Shown piece by piece: positions 10,905 to 11,311 of a stretch of DNA of 11,311 bases. Position numbers and translations under genes: made by a program. Where the stretch lies: assembly GCA_002421845.1 (NCBI GenBank), contig DISL01000064.1:1-11311 (forward strand), read 5' to 3'. Position 1 is the stretch's first letter; each line of letters opens with the position of its first letter. The notes below the pieces were generated by a model. The model did no database searches, was not told the origin of the DNA, and worked only from the letters and a program-made list of their open reading frames with translations. Origin of the DNA: Epsilonproteobacteria bacterium UBA6211 (GTDB taxonomy: Bacteria; Campylobacterota; Campylobacteria; Campylobacterales; Arcobacteraceae).

Positions 10905-11050
10905 TAAATTTAGGTGGATGGAGAAATGTTGAATTTTGAATTTTGAATGTTGAATGTTGAATTGGAAGAGAGATCCTGAATCTGTCAAGCTCAGAATGAC
11001 TGAATACAGTCTTACTAATAACTAATATACCAATAACCAATACACTAATC
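10905..11050. repeat. Mosaic repeat upstream of mntA
   Basis: AATTTAGGTGGATGGAGAAA, TTGAATTTTGAATGTTGAA tandem units (10927-10963), a damaged palindrome (AGATCCTGAATCTGTCAAGC) and ACTAATAACTAATATACC units (11013-11050). Confidence 0.8.
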
Positions 11051-11060
11051 CAAAATTATA

Positions 11061-11090
11061 TTGACACACTAAGATTTTTTATTATATAAT
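11061..11090 (+). promoter_or_regulatory. sigma70-type promoter of the plus-strand gene
   Basis: TTGACA (11061-11066), 18 bp, TATAAT (11085-11090), 27 bp before the start at 11118. Confidence 0.75.
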
Positions 11091-11117
11091 TGACCCATAT
11101 TATATAAGGAGTGCTAG

Positions 11118-11311
11118 ATGCAAGAGTTTGTTGTAAAATGTGACAATGTTGTAGCAAAGCATATCTATGCAATTTTGAGTAACACAAAGGGTGTTTATAT
11201 ACAAAGTGAAAAGAAGTCAAAAAATAAGCCTAAGGGGTCTTTGAAGTTTTTGGAATTTGCAGGTATGTGGCAAGATAAGGATGTGAGTTTAAATTCTATC
11301 AGGGAAAAAGC
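11118..11311 (+). CDS. Antitoxin-like protein, partial (runs off the window)
   Basis: 64 codons are visible, from MQEFVVKCDNVVAKHIYAIL to the window edge. Ribosome site AAGGAG is 6 nt before the ATG. The last visible part, LEFAGMWQDKDVSLNSIREK, is the typical tail of small VapB-type antitoxins whose gene is usually followed by a PIN-domain toxin. It is the only module here on the plus strand. The partner would lie beyond 11311; the assignment rests on this tail alone. Confidence 0.65.
   Translation, partial: MQEFVVKCDNVVAKHIYAILSNTKGVYIQSEKKSKNKPKGSLKFLEFAGMWQDKDVSLNSIREK

Noticed and set aside
1..11311. Insertion sequences or transposase genes, tRNA or rRNA genes
   Set aside because: None found on either strand; the island's mobility must come from repeats or from genes outside the window.

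Overview
The window looks like an accessory stretch of a low-GC Campylobacterota (epsilonproteobacterial) chromosome. The main evidence is the protein at 7034-8209, which has the signal peptide, N-terminal motif and aromatic C-terminus of a Campylobacterota major outer-membrane protein (MOMP-type porin). A second porin at 18-1046 and a VapD of the Helicobacter/Campylobacter type agree with this. Genus cannot be fixed from the sequence alone.

Layout: a C-terminally shortened porin (18-1046) is followed by a long AT-rich gap holding a stray copy of the MOMP leader. From 1550 to 6690 there is a chain of small modules, all on the minus strand: a decayed addiction-module antitoxin/RelE-ParE pair; vapBC; a RelE/HigB-like pair; a RelE-like pair; vapD; a second, near-identical copy of the RelE-like pair; a shrunken DUF4160 gene abutting the last residues of a lost porin; and a two-gene set of tiny membrane proteins. 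The intact MOMP gene (7034-8209) has its own terminator and leader. A second chain follows at 8614-10867: vapBC, a RelE/ParE-type pair and mntA-hepT. At 11118 a plus-strand antitoxin-like gene runs off the window.

Most modules have their own sigma70-type promoter (TTGACT, 16-18 bp, TATAAT or TACAAT), mostly antitoxin before toxin. They are separated by mosaics of short palindromic and tandem repeats instead of ordinary terminators. The promoter and adjoining repeat are shared, almost base for base, between modules whose genes are unrelated. One 582-bp block is duplicated. Several modules are internally deleted. This is the picture of a toxin-antitoxin island that grows by repeat-mediated recombination and decays by deletion.

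Most interesting candidates: (1) a small two-gene membrane-protein module (75 + 26 aa, stop and start overlapping as TAATG), intact at 6383-6690 and half-decayed at 4661-4854, with no function I can name; (2) the duplicated RelE-like pair, whose toxin and antitoxin C-terminus are unchanged while the antitoxin's first 29 residues and its promoter spacer have diverged together; (3) shared promoter-repeat units joined to unrelated toxin-antitoxin genes; (4) a 60-bp double-hairpin repeat whose two stems change together.
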